Shown here one piece after another: positions 34,955 through 46,800 of a DNA stretch of 64,000 bases. The position numbers were made by a program, and so were the translations under genes. Within the stretch, counting starts at the first letter, position 1. Each line of letters starts with the position of its first letter. The DNA is from Rahnella ecdela (GTDB taxonomy: Bacteria; Pseudomonadota; Gammaproteobacteria; Enterobacterales; Enterobacteriaceae): positions 37,210 through 101,209 of the forward strand of contig NZ_JAFMOY010000115.1 of the NCBI RefSeq assembly GCF_019049625.1, given 5' to 3'. Under the pieces are notes generated by a model that was given only the letters and a program-made list of their open reading frames with translations, was not told the DNA's origin and ran no database searches.

Positions 34955-36977
34955 TGCAAAGGTAACATCCTTTACGGTCCGATCATTACTGGGCGATGCA
35001 TCTCGTTATCTTATCCCCATGTACCAGCGTAACTATGCCTGGGGAGAGGGTGAAATAACTCAACTTGTGCAGGACATACTCGACTACCAGCAAAAAAGCC
35101 TGCTTAGCCCATTCCCTCAAACTTACTACATCGGTACGTTAGTCGTGTTCACTCGTCCTGATGGGCAGTCAGAGATAATCGACGGACAGCAGCGTTTCAC
35201 TACTCTATCCCTTCTTGCTAACTGGTTAAAAAAACATGCGGAATCCACGCTGGATATGAGCTGGTACCAAGGGATTAACTTAGGGTTTGAGAGCAGACCC
35301 AAGTCTGGCGAAACCTTTGCTCGGCTCTGGCAAGGTGTGGAACCGCATAAACTGCGGAGCAAGGAATTTAATGAAGGGCTGATCAATGGCTATGAACTTA
35401 TTGGCAAGGTACTACGCGACTTGAAATTAGTTGATGAGTCATTAATTCATTTTTGTACCTATCTGTTCGACCATGTACAAATTGCCCGAATAGAAGTGCC
35501 TGCCGATACCGACCTCAATCATTTTTTTGAGGTGATGAACAACCGAGGCGAGCAACTTGAAAAACATGAGGTGGTGAAAGCGCGACTGATGGCTGTGCTC
35601 AACGAGATAACGGACCAGCAAGATCGGCAGAACAGCCTGAACACCCTCTCACGAGTTTGGGATGCTTGCTCCAACATGGAACGTTATGTCCAGTACGGTT
35701 TTACACCAGCCGAACGTCATCAATTATTTGGGCAGGAAAATTGGGGGCAATTTGTGCCTGCTGATTTTAATTCTCTAGCTGACATGCTTATCCCATCGGC
35801 TTCGGAGCTTGGCACAAGAGAGAACCAAACAAACCGCACACTGACTGACATTATCAAGTCATCTTCAACCATAAGTGGTGAAAGAGGTGAAGAAGATGAA
35901 GGTAGCTCAGAGCGTTTTAATAGTGTTATCAACTTCTCCAACTTCCTGCTCCATGTGTTGCGTGTCTTTAGCCAAACTGGAAAGGTCAAAGTAGATGTTC
36001 CGCTTGATGACAAACAATTAATCGAACAGTTCGAACTTCGGTTATTAAAGCAGAATGACCCGGTTAAAGCGGTACAGGATTTCGTCTTTGCACTTCTCAA
36101 ATGCAAATACCTTTTTGATCAGTTCGTGATAAAACGAGAGTTCGCCAAAGGTAGCGATGGCTGGAGTTTGAAGCGCCTGCGTTGGTATTCAGAGAAGAGT
36201 ACCAGTTATACCAATACGTTTAATGAAGATGAGATTAACAATACCGGCATCAACCGGCAGATTTTGATGTTGCTTTCCGCCTTCCACGTTTCAACCCCTA
36301 CTCTGGTTTACAAACACTGGTTGAATGGGGCTTTGTTCTATCTGTTTAATGCCCATTCCGCTGTAAGCCAGATCGAAGCAAGGGAATATATCGAATATCT
36401 GGAGCGTCTTGCCTCCGCATTTGTCTTTCAGAACTTCCTGGCAGAAGAAACGCCAAAATCATATTTTGAGATTATCTACGGCAATGAGTCACATATCCAA
36501 CCTGTTGTACTGTCAGATCAGATTCAGAAGAAGATGCGCTTTGGTACGATAGCAAACAACTTGGTATTCAATTACCTGGACTACTTACTCTGGTGTCGTG
36601 ACAGAAATAAAGCTGAGATAGTCAAACGTTTTGAGTTTACCTTCCGAAGTTCGGTAGAGCATTTCTATCCTCAGCACCCCATGGATGGCTACAGGACATT
36701 ACCAGATACATCGTTGCATAGCTTCGGCAACCTCAGTCTGATTAGCCACAGCAAAAATTCACGACTTAGCAACTTCCAGCCAAAACAAAAGCAAGAGCAT
36801 TTCGAAGCGAGCCTTGAACGTAATGAAATTGATAGTCTGAAATTGCTCGCAATGATCGAGCTGATGAAGAAGAACAATCAGTGGGGCGAGGAGGAAATCG
36901 TCACTCACGAAGCGGAAATGCTGGCAGTGTTAACCGGTGCCGGTGGTATGGATAGCGTATTTAAGGAGGTGTTATGA
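34947..36977 (+). CDS. DUF262-DUF1524 protein (GmrSD-like putative nuclease)
   Basis: 676 aa. N-terminal DUF262: [31 protein letters not shown] and [21 protein letters not shown]-terminal DUF1524 (about 560-620): [11 protein letters not shown] followed by [20 protein letters not shown], carrying the His-Me-finger HxxP-type nuclease residues. GmrSD-like enzymes cut glucosylated or otherwise modified phage DNA. Here the gene is locked between hsdS and hsdR with overlaps at both ends, so the host probably makes a standard type I enzyme and a modification-dependent one from a single transcript. Confidence 0.87.
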   Translation: MSDAKVTSFTVRSLLGDASRYLIPMYQRNYAWGEGEITQLVQDILDYQQKSLLSPFPQTYYIGTLVVFTRPDGQSEIIDGQQRFTTLSLLANWLKKHAESTLDMSWYQGINLGFESRPKSGETFARLWQGVEPHKLRSKEFNEGLINGYELIGKVLRDLKLVDESLIHFCTYLFDHVQIARIEVPADTDLNHFFEVMNNRGEQLEKHEVVKARLMAVLNEITDQQDRQNSLNTLSRVWDACSNMERYVQYGFTPAERHQLFGQENWGQFVPADFNSLADMLIPSASELGTRENQTNRTLTDIIKSSSTISGERGEEDEGSSERFNSVINFSNFLLHVLRVFSQTGKVKVDVPLDDKQLIEQFELRLLKQNDPVKAVQDFVFALLKCKYLFDQFVIKREFAKGSDGWSLKRLRWYSEKSTSYTNTFNEDEINNTGINRQILMLLSAFHVSTPTLVYKHWLNGALFYLFNAHSAVSQIEAREYIEYLERLASAFVFQNFLAEETPKSYFEIIYGNESHIQPVVLSDQIQKKMRFGTIANNLVFNYLDYLLWCRDRNKAEIVKRFEFTFRSSVEHFYPQHPMDGYRTLPDTSLHSFGNLSLISHSKNSRLSNFQPKQKQEHFEASLERNEIDSLKLLAMIELMKKNNQWGEEEIVTHEAEMLAVLTGAGGMDSVFKEVL

Positions 36978-39900
36978 ATAATGTCGGCCAGCGTGAACGC
37001 ATAACACAACAACGTGTTATTCAACTATTCATCGAGCACTTAGGTTATCGCTATCTGGGAAACTGGCATAAACGCGAAGACAACCGCAACATCGAACCTT
37101 CCTTAGTTTCTGCCTGGCTAACAAAATGTGGCGTTTCAGAAGTGCTTATCGACCGCGTGTTGCGACAACTTGACAGAGCCGCAAGTCTCGGCGAAGGCCG
37201 TATCCTCTATGATGCCAACAAAGAGGTCTATCGCCTGTTGCGCTACGGTGTGAAGGACAAGGAAGGTGCAGGTGAGCAGAACCAGACCATCTGGCTGGTG
37301 GACTGGAAAAATCCAGAAGCGAATGATTTTGCTATTGCTGAAGAAGTGACACACAAAGGCGAAAATAAGAAACGCCCGGATTTGGTTCTGTATGTTAACG
37401 GCATTGCACTTGGTGTGATTGAGCTTAAACGTTCTACAGTGTCAGTTTCAGAAGGTATACGCCAAAACCTCGATAACCAGCAAAAAGCATTTATCCGTAA
37501 CTTCTTCACCACCATCCAACTGGTGATGGCCGGTAATGATTTAGAAGGGCTTCGCTATGGCGTAATCGAAACGCCGGAGAAGTATTATCTGCAATGGAAA
37601 GAAGCCGCTGAGTCGCCCCATTCCAACATGCTCGATCGTCATCTGGCCCAGATATGTAATAAACAGCGCCTGCTGGAATTGATCCACGACTTTATCGTCT
37701 TTGATGCTGGGGTGAAAAAAACCTGCCGCCATAACCAATATTTTGGCGTCGCTGCAACGAAACCTTTTATTCAGCGCAATGAAGGCGGGATCATCTGGCA
37801 TACCCAGGGCAGCGGTAAAAGTCTGACTATGGTTTGGCTAGCAAAATGGATCAGAGAAAATATCACCGATAGTAGAGTGCTGATCATAACCGACCGCACA
37901 GAGCTAGATGAACAAATCGAAAAAGTCTTCAACGGCGTGGAAGAGGAAATCCTTCGCACCCGAAGCGGAGCAGATTTGGTAACTCGCCTTAATCAAACCA
38001 AACCTTGGCTTATATGTTCGCTAGTACATAAATTTGGCCGTCACGAAGAGGATGACATAGAGGCCGACACTGACGATTTCATCGAACAAATGAAACGAAG
38101 TATTCCTGCCGATTTTAGCCCGAAGGGAAAATTGTTCGTATTTGTGGATGAGTGCCACCGAACCCAGTCCGGCAAATTGCATTCGGCAATGACAAGCATA
38201 CTTCCAGATGCGCAGTTTATAGGCTTCACTGGCACCCCACTGATGAAGAAAGACAAGAAGAAGTCAGTTGAAATCTTCGGGCCCTATATTCACACTTATA
38301 AATTTGATGAAGCAGTAAATGATGGGGTTGTGCTGGATTTGCGCTACGAGGCTCGTGACATCGATCAACGAGTGAAATCTCAGAAAAAAGTCGACCAGTG
38401 GTTTGATGCCAAAACCTCTAAACTCTCTCGCCTTGGTCAGCAGCAACTCAAACAGAAATGGGCTTCAATGCAGAAGCTCTTGTCTAGTCGCTCGCGGCTG
38501 GAACAGATTGTGGCTGACATCCTTCTCGATTTCGAACAAAAACCGCGACTCGCCGACGGCCGAGGTAACGCCATGTTGGTTTGTTCCAGCGTCTATCAGG
38601 CCTGCAAATGCTATGAGATGTTTAGCGAAGCTGGTTTTGCCGGTAAATGTGCGATTGTGACGAGCTACCAGCCAAATGCCAGTGAGATTAAAGGCGAGGA
38701 AAGTGGTGAAGGGCTGACTGAGAAACTAGCCAAGTACAACATCTATCGAAAAATGCTTGCGGAGTATTTTGAGCAACCGGAGGCTGAGGCAGCTAAACGC
38801 GTGAGTGATTTTGAAAAAGAGGTCAAACAACGCTTTATCAAAGAACCTGGCCAGATGCGCCTATTGATAGTTGTTGATAAGTTATTGACTGGGTTTGACG
38901 CCCCCTCTGCTACTTACCTTTATATCGACAAAAAAATGGCTGACCATAACCTCTTCCAGGCGATCTGCCGGGTTAACCGGTTGGATGGTGAAGATAAAGA
39001 ATACGGCTATATTGTCGACTATAAAGATCTTTTCCGCTCACTGGAAAAAACAGTTCAGGACTACACCGCAGAAGCCTTTGATGGCTACGACAAAGAAGAT
39101 GTAGCCGGTTTACTGAAGGATCGGTTGCAACAGGCCAAAATTGATTTAGATGGCGCGCTTGATGCAGTTCGTACTCTTTGCGAACCAGTTCGCATGCCAC
39201 GACATCAGCTAGATTATCAGCACTATTTCTGCGGTGAACCCGGTGCAGTAGCCGAACAAATATCCGAGAAAGAAGCGTTACGACTAACACTTTATCAATC
39301 TGTGGCGAGGCTTATCCGCACTTTTACTGGTCTGGCAGGTGAAATGACAGATGCTGGCTATAGTGAGCAGCAGGCAGAGAAAATCCGCCTCGAAGTTGAG
39401 TTTTACTCGAAAGTACGCGATGAAATCAAAATAGCCAGTGGCGATCTCGTGGATATGAAGCAGTTCGAGCCAGGTATGCGGCAGATGCTAGATCTTTGGG
39501 TGGATGCCGATCCTAGTGAAACGCTGATGGACTTTGAGCAGCTAGGGCTACTTGAACTGATTATTGAACGCGGAGAAGATGCACTGGATGGACTTCCAGC
39601 CGACATGCGTGGCAACCAAGAGGCCATGGCTGAAGCAATTGAAAATAACGTTCGCAGAACCATTGTTGATGAAAATCCGGTAAACCCGAAATACTACGAA
39701 AAAATGTCGGTGTTGCTTGATGAACTGATCGCACTTCGTCGTCAACAGGCTATCTCCTATCAAGAGTATCTGGAGCACGTACGTGAACTAGCGAAGCAGG
39801 TGAAACATCCTCAGTCAGGTAGTAAAAGTACTTATCCAGCAAGCATTGATACTCTCGCCAAGAAAGCGTTTTATGACAACCTCGGGCAGGATGAAGTGTT

Positions 39901-40069
39901 AGTCATAAAGATAGATACTGCAGTCCGTCACACCAAAAAAGCCGACTGGTATGGAGATCGTTTTAAAGAGCGCGAGATCAGCTTCGCTATCGCGGAAGCA
40001 ATTAAAGGTTATACAGTGACGGTCGCGGATGTGATGAAACTGGTGAAGGCGCAGAAGGAGTATCGTTAA
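36974..40069 (+). CDS. hsdR: Type I restriction endonuclease subunit HsdR
   Basis: 1031 aa. The nuclease site [10 protein letters not shown] then LGVIELKRS (about 137-153) is a PD-(D/E)xK motif. Translocase motifs follow: Walker [15 protein letters not shown] (about 275), [18 protein letters not shown] (about 388) and IGFTGTPLM. HsdR binds the HsdM/HsdS methylase, pulls in DNA using ATP and cuts at a distance. The ATG overlaps the preceding stop codon (ATGA). Downstream, ygjP overlaps its stop by one base, completing a six-gene operon. It appears intact. Confidence 0.96.
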   Translation: MNNVGQRERITQQRVIQLFIEHLGYRYLGNWHKREDNRNIEPSLVSAWLTKCGVSEVLIDRVLRQLDRAASLGEGRILYDANKEVYRLLRYGVKDKEGAGEQNQTIWLVDWKNPEANDFAIAEEVTHKGENKKRPDLVLYVNGIALGVIELKRSTVSVSEGIRQNLDNQQKAFIRNFFTTIQLVMAGNDLEGLRYGVIETPEKYYLQWKEAAESPHSNMLDRHLAQICNKQRLLELIHDFIVFDAGVKKTCRHNQYFGVAATKPFIQRNEGGIIWHTQGSGKSLTMVWLAKWIRENITDSRVLIITDRTELDEQIEKVFNGVEEEILRTRSGADLVTRLNQTKPWLICSLVHKFGRHEEDDIEADTDDFIEQMKRSIPADFSPKGKLFVFVDECHRTQSGKLHSAMTSILPDAQFIGFTGTPLMKKDKKKSVEIFGPYIHTYKFDEAVNDGVVLDLRYEARDIDQRVKSQKKVDQWFDAKTSKLSRLGQQQLKQKWASMQKLLSSRSRLEQIVADILLDFEQKPRLADGRGNAMLVCSSVYQACKCYEMFSEAGFAGKCAIVTSYQPNASEIKGEESGEGLTEKLAKYNIYRKMLAEYFEQPEAEAAKRVSDFEKEVKQRFIKEPGQMRLLIVVDKLLTGFDAPSATYLYIDKKMADHNLFQAICRVNRLDGEDKEYGYIVDYKDLFRSLEKTVQDYTAEAFDGYDKEDVAGLLKDRLQQAKIDLDGALDAVRTLCEPVRMPRHQLDYQHYFCGEPGAVAEQISEKEALRLTLYQSVARLIRTFTGLAGEMTDAGYSEQQAEKIRLEVEFYSKVRDEIKIASGDLVDMKQFEPGMRQMLDLWVDADPSETLMDFEQLGLLELIIERGEDALDGLPADMRGNQEAMAEAIENNVRRTIVDENPVNPKYYEKMSVLLDELIALRRQQAISYQEYLEHVRELAKQVKHPQSGSKSTYPASIDTLAKKAFYDNLGQDEVLVIKIDTAVRHTKKADWYGDRFKEREISFAIAEAIKGYTVTVADVMKLVKAQKEYR

Positions 40070-40782
40070 TGCCTTTGGTTACCATTGGTGAGCTAACTCT
40101 AGATTTACAGCGTAAAAAAATTAAAAACCTGCATATCAGCGTTCTACCTCCGGATGGCCGAGTAAGGGTATCGGCTCCCGTATCACTGTCAGACACAGCT
40201 ATTAGGATGGCTGTAGTAAGAAGGCTGGTATGGATCCGACAGCAGCAAGCACAATTTCAGGCTCAGCCGCGCCAGAGTGAACGAGAAATGTGTAGTGGAG
40301 AAACACACTATCTTTGGGGAAGAGGATATCGACTGGATGTAGTTTTAGTGGATAAGCCCGCTGAAGTGAAACTTCAGGGCGGTTGGATACGCATGAAAGT
40401 ACCTCCACATTACGGCACAGCCCAACGGGAAGCAGTTCTCAACCAATGGTATCGCAGTATTTTAAAACATAGACTGCCCAAGTTGATGGCCAAATGGCAG
40501 CCCGAGATGAAGGTTGAAGCGAGCTTTGTTGGTATCAAGCGAATGAAGACTAAGTGGGGTAGCTGCAACCCTCAGTCTGCGCGTGTCTGGATCAATCTCG
40601 AACTGGTTAAAAAGCCTCCTGAATGCCTTGAATTCATTGTAGTTCACGAGCTAGTTCATCTTCATGAACGTAAGCACAATGAGCGTTTTATCGGCCTGAT
40701 GAACATGTACCTACCGAACTGGCGAGAACACAGAGCAAAGTTGAATAAGATGCCCTTGGCTTATAATCATTGGGGGTATTGA
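40069..40782 (+). CDS. YgjP-like M48-type metal-dependent hydrolase
   Basis: 237 aa. VHELVHLHERKHNERFIGLM gives the HExxH-like zinc site (HELVH, then H with E), preceded by KTKWGSCNPQSARVWINLEL, the conserved WGSC block of the YgjP/DUF45 family. Members are regularly attached to type I restriction operons; whether they act as proteases on the HsdR subunit or have another role is not established. The start overlaps the hsdR stop by one base, so it is translationally coupled. Last gene of the hsd operon. Confidence 0.88.
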   Translation: MPLVTIGELTLDLQRKKIKNLHISVLPPDGRVRVSAPVSLSDTAIRMAVVRRLVWIRQQQAQFQAQPRQSEREMCSGETHYLWGRGYRLDVVLVDKPAEVKLQGGWIRMKVPPHYGTAQREAVLNQWYRSILKHRLPKLMAKWQPEMKVEASFVGIKRMKTKWGSCNPQSARVWINLELVKKPPECLEFIVVHELVHLHERKHNERFIGLMNMYLPNWREHRAKLNKMPLAYNHWGY

Positions 40783-40974
40783 TCAACGGGGAGCAGATCA
40801 GTGACAGAGCTCTCTAAATGTAAGATCCAGATGAATTATTTACTATTGGCTCCGTAAATTTCTCTGTAGTCTAACAATCAAGAGTTTGGAATATAAACAG
40901 CACAACTGGTATGTTAAAGTCATTGTGAAAATGTGGTCATTCGGGGATATCTGGATATTACACAAGGAGTTCAA

Positions 40975-42027
40975 ATGGGTATCAGTGTGCAAGTTCTACA
41001 AGCCAATCATGGTGACTGCATCCTAGTAACACATGAAAGTCTGAATGGCGTATGGAACTTACTAATTGATGGAGGCAACGCTGCTACCTTTCAGTTCGGC
41101 CAAAGAGGTCGTTATAGCGGTGCTCTTCGCTGTGTGCTTGATGAACTGAAGGAGAAAGGGCAAAAAATTGATTTAGCGATTTTAACTCACATCGATGATG
41201 ACCACATTGGCGGCCTGTTAAGAGCATTTGAGACACCGGGCTATCTGAGTGAAATGGTGTCGTCAATCTGGTTCAATTCATCGCGGTTCATTACTGACTA
41301 CTTCAATGTTGCCGAAATTTCAGACAACGATATTCATCTCCGGGACGATTCGCCCCTGACGAGCGTCAGGCAAGGTAAAAACCTGGAAACACTGTTGAAT
41401 GAAATCAGTTGCGCGCGGCAACCTGTCGTAATGGCTTCTCAAAAAATCATAAAAGGTCCTTTCACATTTACTATATTATCTCCCGATGAAGACAAACTCA
41501 GGAAACTTCTTCATAAGTGGCCTGATGACCCTGAGCCAACTACCACCTCAGGGCATTCTACTGATTACGACTTGAGCCTTGATGACATTTTGGCTGATGA
41601 TATATTTGAAAATGATCCTTCTGATTACAATGGCAGTTCTATTGCTTTCATTCTTGAAGCTGAGGGGAAAAGAATGCTTTTTCTCGGCGATGCTCATGAC
41701 AAAATTATTGTGCGTAGTCTCCGGGCACTTGGACATAGTGAGACGAGAAAACTGCCGCTTGATTTTGTAAAGATTTCTCATCATGGCAGTCAATACAATA
41801 CCAGTTCAGAATTTCTTTCATTGATAAATACACACCGGTTCATTATATCTACCAATGGAGCTATGCACGGGCTACCTAATAAAAGAACTATCGCCCGAAT
41901 TTTGGCCTCTGGTAGTGGGAATATATGCTTTAATTACTCTGAAATTATTTCGCCATTACTGCATGAACATGAGACCGAAACCTATTCCTCACGACTCGTA
42001 GCACTTGACGGAAAAATCAGGCTATAA
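40975..42027 (+). CDS. MBL-fold hydrolase, first gene of an ABC-3C-type defence operon
   Basis: 350 aa from ATG 40975, which has AAGGAG 5 bases upstream; an in-frame ATG at 40933 lacks such a site. Metal motifs are LTHIDDDHIGG (about 70-79), FLGDAHDK (about 238) and ISHHGSQYN (about 267), the ComEC/Rec2-like metallo-beta-lactamase pattern. Such hydrolases cut nucleic acids, nucleotides or other esters; the substrate here is unknown. The next gene, a trypsin-like protease, starts one base after the stop. MBL plus trypsin pairs are known from AVAST type 1 defence systems, which supports an effector role. Confidence 0.85.
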   Translation: MGISVQVLQANHGDCILVTHESLNGVWNLLIDGGNAATFQFGQRGRYSGALRCVLDELKEKGQKIDLAILTHIDDDHIGGLLRAFETPGYLSEMVSSIWFNSSRFITDYFNVAEISDNDIHLRDDSPLTSVRQGKNLETLLNEISCARQPVVMASQKIIKGPFTFTILSPDEDKLRKLLHKWPDDPEPTTTSGHSTDYDLSLDDILADDIFENDPSDYNGSSIAFILEAEGKRMLFLGDAHDKIIVRSLRALGHSETRKLPLDFVKISHHGSQYNTSSEFLSLINTHRFIISTNGAMHGLPNKRTIARILASGSGNICFNYSEIISPLLHEHETETYSSRLVALDGKIRL

Positions 42028-42028
42028 A

Positions 42029-42724
42029 ATGACCGCATCAGAATTAATGGCTTCCTATTGCGTCGTTGTAAATAAGGGCAGCGGCGTTCTGGTCAATGCT
42101 ATGTCTCAGGATTATTCTTACGTTCTTACGGCAAGGCACGTGTTAACAGAGGCCAACGCTAAACTTGTCGTCACAGACGTTCAAGGTAGAGAGCTCAAGG
42201 TTTTATCAGTTCTGAATCACACCGATCAAAGTCATTCAGACACATATGACTGTGCCGTGATACAGGTTGAGTATATTCCAACAGTTGCACAACAATCATT
42301 CCCAGCCTCATCATTGCCTGATATGGCACCTCTAAAGCTTGTCGGTTTTCCGGGAACAGAGAGAGGAAGTACAGACCCAATGAAAGTCCAAGACGGACAT
42401 ATGACAAGCGTAAGGGACCATTTGATTGTCTTCACAGTCAGTGGCACACCAGGGAAAGATGCAATTGAAGGTATGTCTGGTGGTGGTATTTATCATGTAG
42501 CCAATGAACGTCCCTATTTGGTGGGGGTTGAATTTGGTATGGATAGTATCAACAAGCATCAACAATATGGCCGTGTTCAATGCCAAGGGCTAGTGAGATT
42601 TGAAGAAATCATCGAGGCAAATAACAAAGCTCCCATTATACCAGCCTATTTGGAATGCTTTTCGCGTCTGAGAGAACAGATATTCAGTTTTATGTTATTA
42701 ATAAAAATACTATTATTGGTTTAA
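42029..42724 (+). CDS. Trypsin-like serine protease, C-terminally frameshifted
   Basis: 231 aa as read. The catalytic triad is visible: H37 in LTARHVL, D74 in DTYDCAVIQV and S150 in EGMSGGGIYH. No signal peptide, so it is cytoplasmic. After YLECFSRLREQIFS the frame runs into an unrelated hydrophobic tail and stops, while the -1 frame opens into a 223-codon reading with the features of an ABC-3C C-terminal domain. One added T in the TTTT at 42688-42691 would join them into a 431-aa protease-CTD protein reading FSRLREQIFSFYVINKN. The break may be a mutation, a sequencing error or a recoding site. The protease presumably attacks cell or phage proteins when triggered. Confidence 0.8.
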   Translation: MTASELMASYCVVVNKGSGVLVNAMSQDYSYVLTARHVLTEANAKLVVTDVQGRELKVLSVLNHTDQSHSDTYDCAVIQVEYIPTVAQQSFPASSLPDMAPLKLVGFPGTERGSTDPMKVQDGHMTSVRDHLIVFTVSGTPGKDAIEGMSGGGIYHVANERPYLVGVEFGMDSINKHQQYGRVQCQGLVRFEEIIEANNKAPIIPAYLECFSRLREQIFSFMLLIKILLLV

Positions 42725-43323
42725 AGACTGAGTTACTTAACTTTGCTGATAGCCTTGTCGCTCAAGGGATACCGCCTCCGTTCGAGCTCATGACAAAATA
42801 TAAAGACGACTTAATAATCGCACCTTTTCAGCCTGCTGATATAAAAGATAAAAGGTTATGGGTTGCTTATTTCGAATTTTTGATAATTTGCGCAATCCTG
42901 GATAATGTAAGCGCCACTGACTATCGCTATATTAAAGAATTAGAGCGACGCCGAAGAATTCTATATACAAATGATGGTTCTAACTGGGTTGGTAAGCTAG
43001 ACATAATTCTAAAAGCCGCTAGAAAATTTCTTGATAAAGACGGAACTGTGATTGTTGCTTCTCCAGAACAGGGAGCTGATTTATTGCCAGATGGATTTGA
43101 AGTGGACAGAGTTATACAAAATATCGCACTGGTTCCGGGAGCCGGACCTCTTGCCCCTATCGATCAGGTTGAACGGGCGATGTACAAAAGTTTTGTATTG
43201 ACGCACCTCGAGGGACTTCGTAAACAATGCGTCGTACGTAATGAAAGACTTTTTGCAAATACCGAACCTGGTGTTGCTCAGTTGCGTGCGTTTAAGGAGT
43301 ACTTCAATGCATTTATTAAATAA
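42655..43323 (+). CDS. Probable ABC-3C C-terminal domain, out of frame with the protease
   Basis: A 222-aa open reading that overlaps the protease frame by 70 bases. The first ATG (42655) has no useful ribosome site, and the residues before INKNTIIGLKTELLN make no sense as a start, so it is best read as the downstream half of the protease gene after a one-base slip. FELMTKYKDDLIIAPFQPAD, LWVAYFEFLIICAIL and NWVGKLDIILKAARKFLDKD resemble the C-terminal adaptor that links effector domains to ABC-three-component complexes; this comes from memory of the family. If separately translated, it would be a free adaptor without its protease. Confidence 0.6.
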   Translation: MLFASERTDIQFYVINKNTIIGLKTELLNFADSLVAQGIPPPFELMTKYKDDLIIAPFQPADIKDKRLWVAYFEFLIICAILDNVSATDYRYIKELERRRRILYTNDGSNWVGKLDIILKAARKFLDKDGTVIVASPEQGADLLPDGFEVDRVIQNIALVPGAGPLAPIDQVERAMYKSFVLTHLEGLRKQCVVRNERLFANTEPGVAQLRAFKEYFNAFIK

Positions 43324-43858
43324 AGAACACGACTTAAATTTCCTGCATACAAAATTCAAAGAGATGAGCTTTAAGCTTTTTGTTTCAAATGATGAAGGTT
43401 CATATATCTCTTGTGTTGCATGTTGGTGTGAAAGTGCTTCCCAAGTTGTTGACAACTGGAGTGCCATCCAAAACTATTTATCTGTTTTTTATCAGCCCCC
43501 GGGGGATATAGCGCTATGGAATATTTACCTGGCATTTTTTTGTACAGAAACGCTTCCAATATGGGAGAAATATAAAATTGAAAATGATAAGTATGCTGTC
43601 AGAAAGTTGGTACTCGATGGAACTGGAACCATTCTTCCTAATGCTGAATCCCTGACTCTTCTAAACAACCACTTGTTAGGTGCTGATCTGGAGCTTACCG
43701 AACGAAACAAGGGTACAGAGGATGAGTTTTCCTTATCTTTGGGTGATTATGTTCGAGGTACTCCTTTAGATTCAACTTTTGAATCAAGAGAGACTCGAGC
43801 CCGAAGAATCGATAACATAATTGAATTTCTGAGCCAAAATGAAAATAAAAAAAGTTGA
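43307..43858 (+). CDS. ABC-three-component middle component
   Basis: 183 aa from ATG 43307 with AAGGAG 7 bases upstream, overlapping the previous frame by 17 bases; an in-frame ATG at 43241 lacks a site. KFKEMSFKLFVSNDEGSYIS, WSAIQNYLSVFYQPPGDIAL and LGADLELTERNKGTEDEF are what I associate with a middle component of ABC-3C systems, a small protein bridging the ATPase and the effector adaptor. It contains no enzyme motif. The next gene starts 20 bases before this one ends, which argues for stoichiometric, coupled synthesis. Confidence 0.68.
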   Translation: MHLLNKEHDLNFLHTKFKEMSFKLFVSNDEGSYISCVACWCESASQVVDNWSAIQNYLSVFYQPPGDIALWNIYLAFFCTETLPIWEKYKIENDKYAVRKLVLDGTGTILPNAESLTLLNNHLLGADLELTERNKGTEDEFSLSLGDYVRGTPLDSTFESRETRARRIDNIIEFLSQNENKKS

Positions 43859-46800
43859 GATCGAAGGTTTCCGTGCCTACAAATATAAGGAGGATGGAAT
43901 TTTCGATTTTACGAACGATGATGAAATGCCTTCTAACTTTGTTGCAATTTATGCTCCTAATGGTTTTGGAAAAAGCTCCTTTTATGATGCAGTTGAATGG
44001 GCGATTACGAATCATTTGGAAAGGCTTGGTGGTGACTATAATCGTTCAAATCATGAACTCGCAGCTAAAAGTACTAAAGAAAAAGGCATAGCTCAAAAAA
44101 TCCTACGCAATAAGGATGTTGATAGCAGTATACCAACACGCGTTACAGTTACCACCACTCTCCCCAAACCATTCAACCGAAACCTTAGAGCGCCACGTTC
44201 AAATTCAAGTGATATCAGAATCGGTGTAAATAAGAATAAAGAAAATGAATACTTTAGAAAGATTATCCTAAGCCAAGATGAAATTGATCGATTTTTAAGG
44301 GAGGCTAAACCGCAGGATCGATATAATCGTTTCATGGAAAGCTTTGGGTGTGATGCCGAGATTGCCCGTCAGGAGTTGACAGTTTTAATTAATGATAACA
44401 AGGTTGTACTAGCTGATCTGGAAAAAGAGAGAAACAAACTTCTAGATCAACTACAGGAACCAGTTGATGTATATATGTTCGAAAAATTTAATAAAATTGT
44501 GTCTGAATTGAATAAAGACGATGAAAATTTGATCTTGGTGGATGATCAATTCTCATTAAATACTCAACATGACATGGTTTCAGCCATCATAACCCGTACT
44601 CAAGAACTAAAAAAACAAGCTTCTGCTAATATCAATTTGCGAGAATCACTAACTAAATATTTTTCTAAATTGCCAGAATTAAAACTGAATCTTAGCCTAA
44701 TCAAGGAGCAACAACACAAGCTGCTTAAATTTAGTAAAGGATTGCAGGAGGCCGAACGATATCAGTCATTATTAACTTCCTACTCGACTATTCAGAACGA
44801 ATACCAGTATGCAAGCCAGCAATTGCTAACTCTAAATGAAGTAGCTGAATACTTAAAAATTTTTCTGGATACTCAATCAGAAATAACAAATGTCACTGAA
44901 AAATGCTCCTCGCTTTCTAGGCAACACACTTATGAAGCAACCATACTTGTTGATCTTCAACAGTCACTCAGCAAACTTGATTCAGACTTAACCGAGGCTG
45001 ATAATCGCTCATTGCTTCTACGTACAGCGTTAGATAATTGTTCCTCTATTTACTCTGAAATAAATGTACAACAAGAACGACTAAAAAAACTTAGTGCTCA
45101 AGTTGTAAATACAAATTTGTCATTAATTCTAAATAAGAATCTGCGAGATAATATTCAGCTTGAGTTAACAACGATATCTTCCCTCACGGTTAATGCGGAA
45201 TCATTGCTTAATTCTGATTTAAGCGCAATTAATTTTGATAAGCTTAAACTGGATGAATTAGGACATATTTCTGAAGAACTGAAAGCGTTACTGCTGCACG
45301 ATCAATCTATTAAGAAAACTCAAATTTCTTTAGCCGAGCAAATGGGACTTCATGAACGTCTGGTTACCTCTGGTCTAGAGTATCTGAGTATATGGCCTAC
45401 TAATATTTGCCCTTTATGTAACAAGCCGCATGATTCTGAGTCGGCTCTCCAAAAAGAAGTAAAGAATACAGAACTATTGTCAATTCTAAGTAAGGAGAAT
45501 GCAGAAAAACTCAATGCTTCCACTAAACGACAAAGCTTACTCAAAGCCAAGATGGATGCAATCGTCCAAGAGGCCGTTAGGATTCAGATGGATCGCCTTT
45601 CTGATCTAAGAACTAAACTTAACGACCAAGGTTTGCAAGTATCTAAACTAGAAGAGCAAAAATCATTACTTCAGGCAGAGGTCAACTCTCTGCAGTTGCA
45701 AATCAAATCCCTTCAACTTTCTGTCTGGGAACTTACTAAAGAAGAACTCATATCTCGGACAGAAGCCGAACTCAAAGATCTCACTTTAAAGAAAGAAGAA
45801 TTGCTTAATAGTAAAACAGTGTTAAGCCAAAATATTGATGAAAAAAAATTGCTCATAACGCAGATTGAGTCATCGATTAAAATGCTCAATTTACAAATTA
45901 AAACCACTGCCTCTAAATCAGCTTATCAAAAGGTAAATGTTTACCTTATTGAAAATAGCTTGCAGCCACATGAATTTAAAACATATTACGTCGAAAAGCG
46001 AGCGGCAATTGAAAAATGCAGAAAAGAACATTTATCTGATGCAAAAAAAATTGCTGAACAGTCAAAATCCCTGAAAGAGACTATGATTGCTAACGAAACT
46101 ATGACTGATATTGAAGTATTATCCGCAGAGAAAAAGCAGGCGGAGAATCATATCGCTGAGTATGAATCATTTATACAGTCTTTCGTTGCGTCTTTGAATC
46201 AAATGATTGGCCCGCAGGATGGCAAGACTGCCGATGAGATAGGAATAACTATAACCGAAACCATTAATTTCCAGATACTGCAATATCGAGGAATTGATAG
46301 TAAACTGAAAAAATTTGAACTGTTATCAGAACTATTGAAAGCAACAGAGTTGTATTTAACAAATCAAGTGCTCCGTGAAAACCTTACCACCGTGGAGAAA
46401 CGCTTAACTCAGAGAAATCAAGTTGATAAAGTGCTGCTGGCTGAGAGAGAAAAGGTTATTGATGAACTTAGAAAGCTCATAAGAGAGTTCTTTTATGAAG
46501 ATCTTATTGATTCTATTTACAGAAAAATCGATCCACATCCATCCCTCAAAAAGGTTGAGTTCCGTCCAGATTTTGAGACATCAGATCGTCCTGGATTAAA
46601 TATTGTCCTCAGCGATGAGGAAGGGAAAACCGTGTCGCCAATTCTTTTTTTCAGCGCTGCTCAGTTGAATATTCTCAGTTTAAGCGTATTTTTGGCTAGT
46701 GCACTTCATGCCAAGGATGATAATGGTGATCCAATAGATGTCATTATGATTGATGACCCGATACAATCAATGGACTCAATTAATGTCTTAGCCACAATTG

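Noticed and set aside
42655..42724. Programmed -1 frameshift with a classic slippery heptamer
   Set aside because: I checked the overlap codon by codon; no X-XXY-YYZ site in the zero frame is present, so a simple one-base deletion in a T-run is preferred.
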